This document shows positions 62,251-64,000 of a stretch of DNA of 64,000 nucleotides, piece by piece (the stretch's first letter is position 1; every line of letters begins with the position of its first letter). Source of the DNA: Novosphingobium kaempferiae (GTDB lineage Bacteria; Pseudomonadota; Alphaproteobacteria; Sphingomonadales; Sphingomonadaceae); NCBI RefSeq assembly GCF_021227995.1, contig NZ_CP089301.1:1550001-1614000 (forward strand). The letters run 5' to 3'. Position numbers and translations under genes: made by a program. The notes beneath the pieces are model-generated. The model made no database searches. It was not told the DNA's origin and worked only from the letters and a program-made list of their open reading frames with translations.

Positions 62251-63609
62251 ATGATGAAGCTCGAATTCGACGATTGGAACATCCACGTCGGCACGCCGCA
62301 CCCGTTCAACGCGCGCGTCTCGCCCGCGATCGACAACGGCACCGACCGCCCCGACCCGCGCCGCTATCACGACCGCGCCTTCATGCGCGAGGAGTGGGAA
62401 AAGGTCTTCGCGAAGAGCTGGCTGCTGGCCGGTCCCGCCTCCGACATTCCCGAGCCGGGCGACTTCTTCACTTTCGAGGTCGGGACGGAAAGCTTCGTCG
62501 TCGTGCGCGGCGACGACGGGCAGATCCATGCGCACTACAACGTCTGCCCCCATCGCGGCAGCCGTCTGGTGACATCGGACTTCGGTTCGCTCGACCGCTT
62601 CACCTGCCCGTTCCATTCGTGGAAGTTCGACCTCGAAGGCCGCAACGTCGCGGTGACGGACCCGGAGACGTTCCGTCCCGAAGTGCTCTGCCATGACCGG
62701 AACCTGACCTCGGTGCGCTGCGAAGTGGCGGTGGGGCTGGTGTTCATCTGCATGGACCCGGCAGTGGAGCCGCTGAAGCAGTGGCTGGCGCCGATCCTGC
62801 CGCACCTCGAACTCTACGACATCGACCGGATGTACGTCGTGCAGCACCGTCGGTCGGACTGGGGCGCGAACTGGAAGGGCGGGGTGGACGCCTTCGCCGA
62901 GATCTATCATCTCCACGCCGTCCACCCGCAGACGCAATGCCTGATGGACGACCGCACGCAGATCGACTTATGGTCGGGCGGCCTCTCTCGCCAGTTCGTG
63001 CCCTTCGCGCAGCCTGCCTCGCGCTATGCCGATCAGGAGACGGTGAACCCCGGCATCCAGTCGATGCTGCGTGACGCCGGGATCGACCCGGAGACCTACG
63101 ACGGCACCGCCGCCGAGACGCGCCGCGCCGTGCAGCAGGCCAAGCGCCGCCGCTCGGCCGAACTGGGCCTCGGATACGAGAAGTTCAGCGACAGCCAACT
63201 GAGCGATTCCGTGGTCTATGGGCTGTTCCCCAATGCGCAGATCGGCTGTCATCCGGAGGCGATCTTCCTCCACCGCTTCATCCCGCACGCCAGCGACCCG
63301 AACCAGTTCACGTATGACACCTGCATCCTCTACCGGCACGTCGATGCGCCGGGATACTGCGCGCCCGCGTGGATGGGGCTGGGCGATGAGACCGACCTGA
63401 CCGGCGCCACCCGGCCAGAGATCGTCCATACCGGGCTGGGAGAACCGCCGGGGCTGGGCGAAGTGCTCGATCAAGATTCCGATCTCCTGCCGATCGTGCA
63501 GGCGGGCGCAAGGTCGCGGGGTTTTCGTGGTCCCCTCTGGAGCGAGCAGGAGGGGCGGTTGCGGCACTTTCATGCCGAACTCGACCGCCGGATGGGAGCG
63601 CGCGCATGA
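62251..63609 (+). CDS. Rieske aromatic ring-hydroxylating oxygenase, alpha subunit (first of tandem pair)
   Basis: 452-residue terminal oxygenase. The Rieske motif is CPHRGSR...CPFHSW (about 107-127). The mononuclear iron site appears in DAFAEIYHLHAVHP, with Asp...His...His. Start ATG at 62251 has a GGAGAGG upstream; a second ATG follows directly. It overlaps the next alpha subunit by ATGA. No beta subunit or reductase is in view. The substrate could be an aromatic acid or another ring; not resolvable. Confidence 0.9.
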   Translation: MMKLEFDDWNIHVGTPHPFNARVSPAIDNGTDRPDPRRYHDRAFMREEWEKVFAKSWLLAGPASDIPEPGDFFTFEVGTESFVVVRGDDGQIHAHYNVCPHRGSRLVTSDFGSLDRFTCPFHSWKFDLEGRNVAVTDPETFRPEVLCHDRNLTSVRCEVAVGLVFICMDPAVEPLKQWLAPILPHLELYDIDRMYVVQHRRSDWGANWKGGVDAFAEIYHLHAVHPQTQCLMDDRTQIDLWSGGLSRQFVPFAQPASRYADQETVNPGIQSMLRDAGIDPETYDGTAAETRRAVQQAKRRRSAELGLGYEKFSDSQLSDSVVYGLFPNAQIGCHPEAIFLHRFIPHASDPNQFTYDTCILYRHVDAPGYCAPAWMGLGDETDLTGATRPEIVHTGLGEPPGLGEVLDQDSDLLPIVQAGARSRGFRGPLWSEQEGRLRHFHAELDRRMGARA

Positions 63610-64000
63610 ACTACGATCCCCGCAGCTGGACCGTCCACAAGGGCTCCGATCACCCGTTCGACCAGCCCGCACCGCCCATCGACAACGGCACCGCAAGGCC
63701 CGACCCGGTCCGCTATACCTCGCCCGAATTCTTCGCGCGGGAGTGGGAGGACGTCTTTGCCCGCACATGGCAGCTTGCCGCGCCGTCCAGCGACATTCCC
63801 GAGCCCGGAGACTGGGTGAAGTTCGACACCGGGCCGGAGAGCTTCATCGTCGTGCGACAGGCGGACGGCTCGGTAGCGGCACACTACAACGTGTGTCCGC
63901 ATCGCGGCAGTCGTCTGGTGACGGGGGAGATGGGCAGCCAGGACAGCTTCACCTGCCCGTTCCATTCATGGCGCTTCGGCATCGACGGGCATAACCAGAA
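63606..64000 (+). CDS. Second Rieske oxygenase alpha subunit (cut by window end)
   Basis: First 131 codons of a second Rieske oxygenase. CPHRGSR and CPFHSW are intact at about 98-120, and the N-terminus (DNGTARPDPVRYTSPEFF) is a close match to the first gene, so the pair is a tandem duplication. It starts inside the previous stop (ATGA at 63606-63609). Catalytic iron ligands are outside the window. Confidence 0.88.
   Translation, partial: MNYDPRSWTVHKGSDHPFDQPAPPIDNGTARPDPVRYTSPEFFAREWEDVFARTWQLAAPSSDIPEPGDWVKFDTGPESFIVVRQADGSVAAHYNVCPHRGSRLVTGEMGSQDSFTCPFHSWRFGIDGHNQ

Overview
This is a contiguous stretch of a high-GC alphaproteobacterial chromosome, most likely from the order Sphingomonadales (Sphingomonas/Novosphingobium type). 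Reasons: the gene order around a predicted chromosome origin (rho, hemJ, hemE | origin | PPDK regulator, maf, aroE, coaE, dnaQ), a PopZ-type DUF2497 protein beside tolC, an UrcA-family protein, the helicase/S4/FdxA/CarD cluster and a CysI/CysH operon with DUF2849 and DUF934. No tRNA, rRNA, CRISPR array, prophage or insertion sequence was seen.

1-9 kb: a probable replication origin region. The hemE-PPDK regulator gap (3022-3343) has an AT-rich tract, several DnaA-box-like nonamers and eight GANTC (CcrM-type) sites. A perfect 16-bp parS lies inside maf about 1 kb away. Two weaker parS-like palindromes follow at 15.2 and 22.6 kb, and the PopZ homologue is at 13 kb, so replication and segregation elements are spread over the first 23 kb.

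9-34 kb: mostly housekeeping. It holds SleB hydrolase, xth, erpA, tolC, class I fumarase, a LytS/LytTR two-component pair, a lipid kinase with a phosphoesterase, CarD, FdxA, an SUV3-like helicase, an M23 peptidase, hemB, a fused membrane/spermidine-synthase-like protein and a gamma carbonic anhydrase. Four copies of a REP-like long inverted repeat sit between genes at 17.1, 22.1, 30.2 and 34.4 kb.

34-48 kb: divergent Lrp/putA for proline catabolism, an MFS exporter, and a sulfate assimilation operon (cobA, DUF2849, cysI, DUF934, cysH). A PilZ-HTH fusion and a PAS/GGDEF protein with a degenerate active site (GSERF) follow, separated by an unusually AT-rich spacer.

48-56 kb: an accessory region. 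It starts with a gene-poor stretch and a frameshifted, truncated autotransporter remnant. Next is a cluster of ECF sigma factor, RskA-type anti-sigma factor, fasciclin protein, MsrA, MsrB and DipZ. Its membership resembles the mycobacterial SigK regulon, and the same promoter-like motif (GCATCC-N16-CGTATCTTC) precedes both msrA and the fasciclin gene.

56-64 kb: copper/metal resistance: copC, divergent from a CnrY/CnrX/CnrH-like sensor-sigma module that leads into copA and copB. The window ends with a VOC-family protein and two tandem Rieske oxygenase alpha subunits, the second cut off by the window edge.
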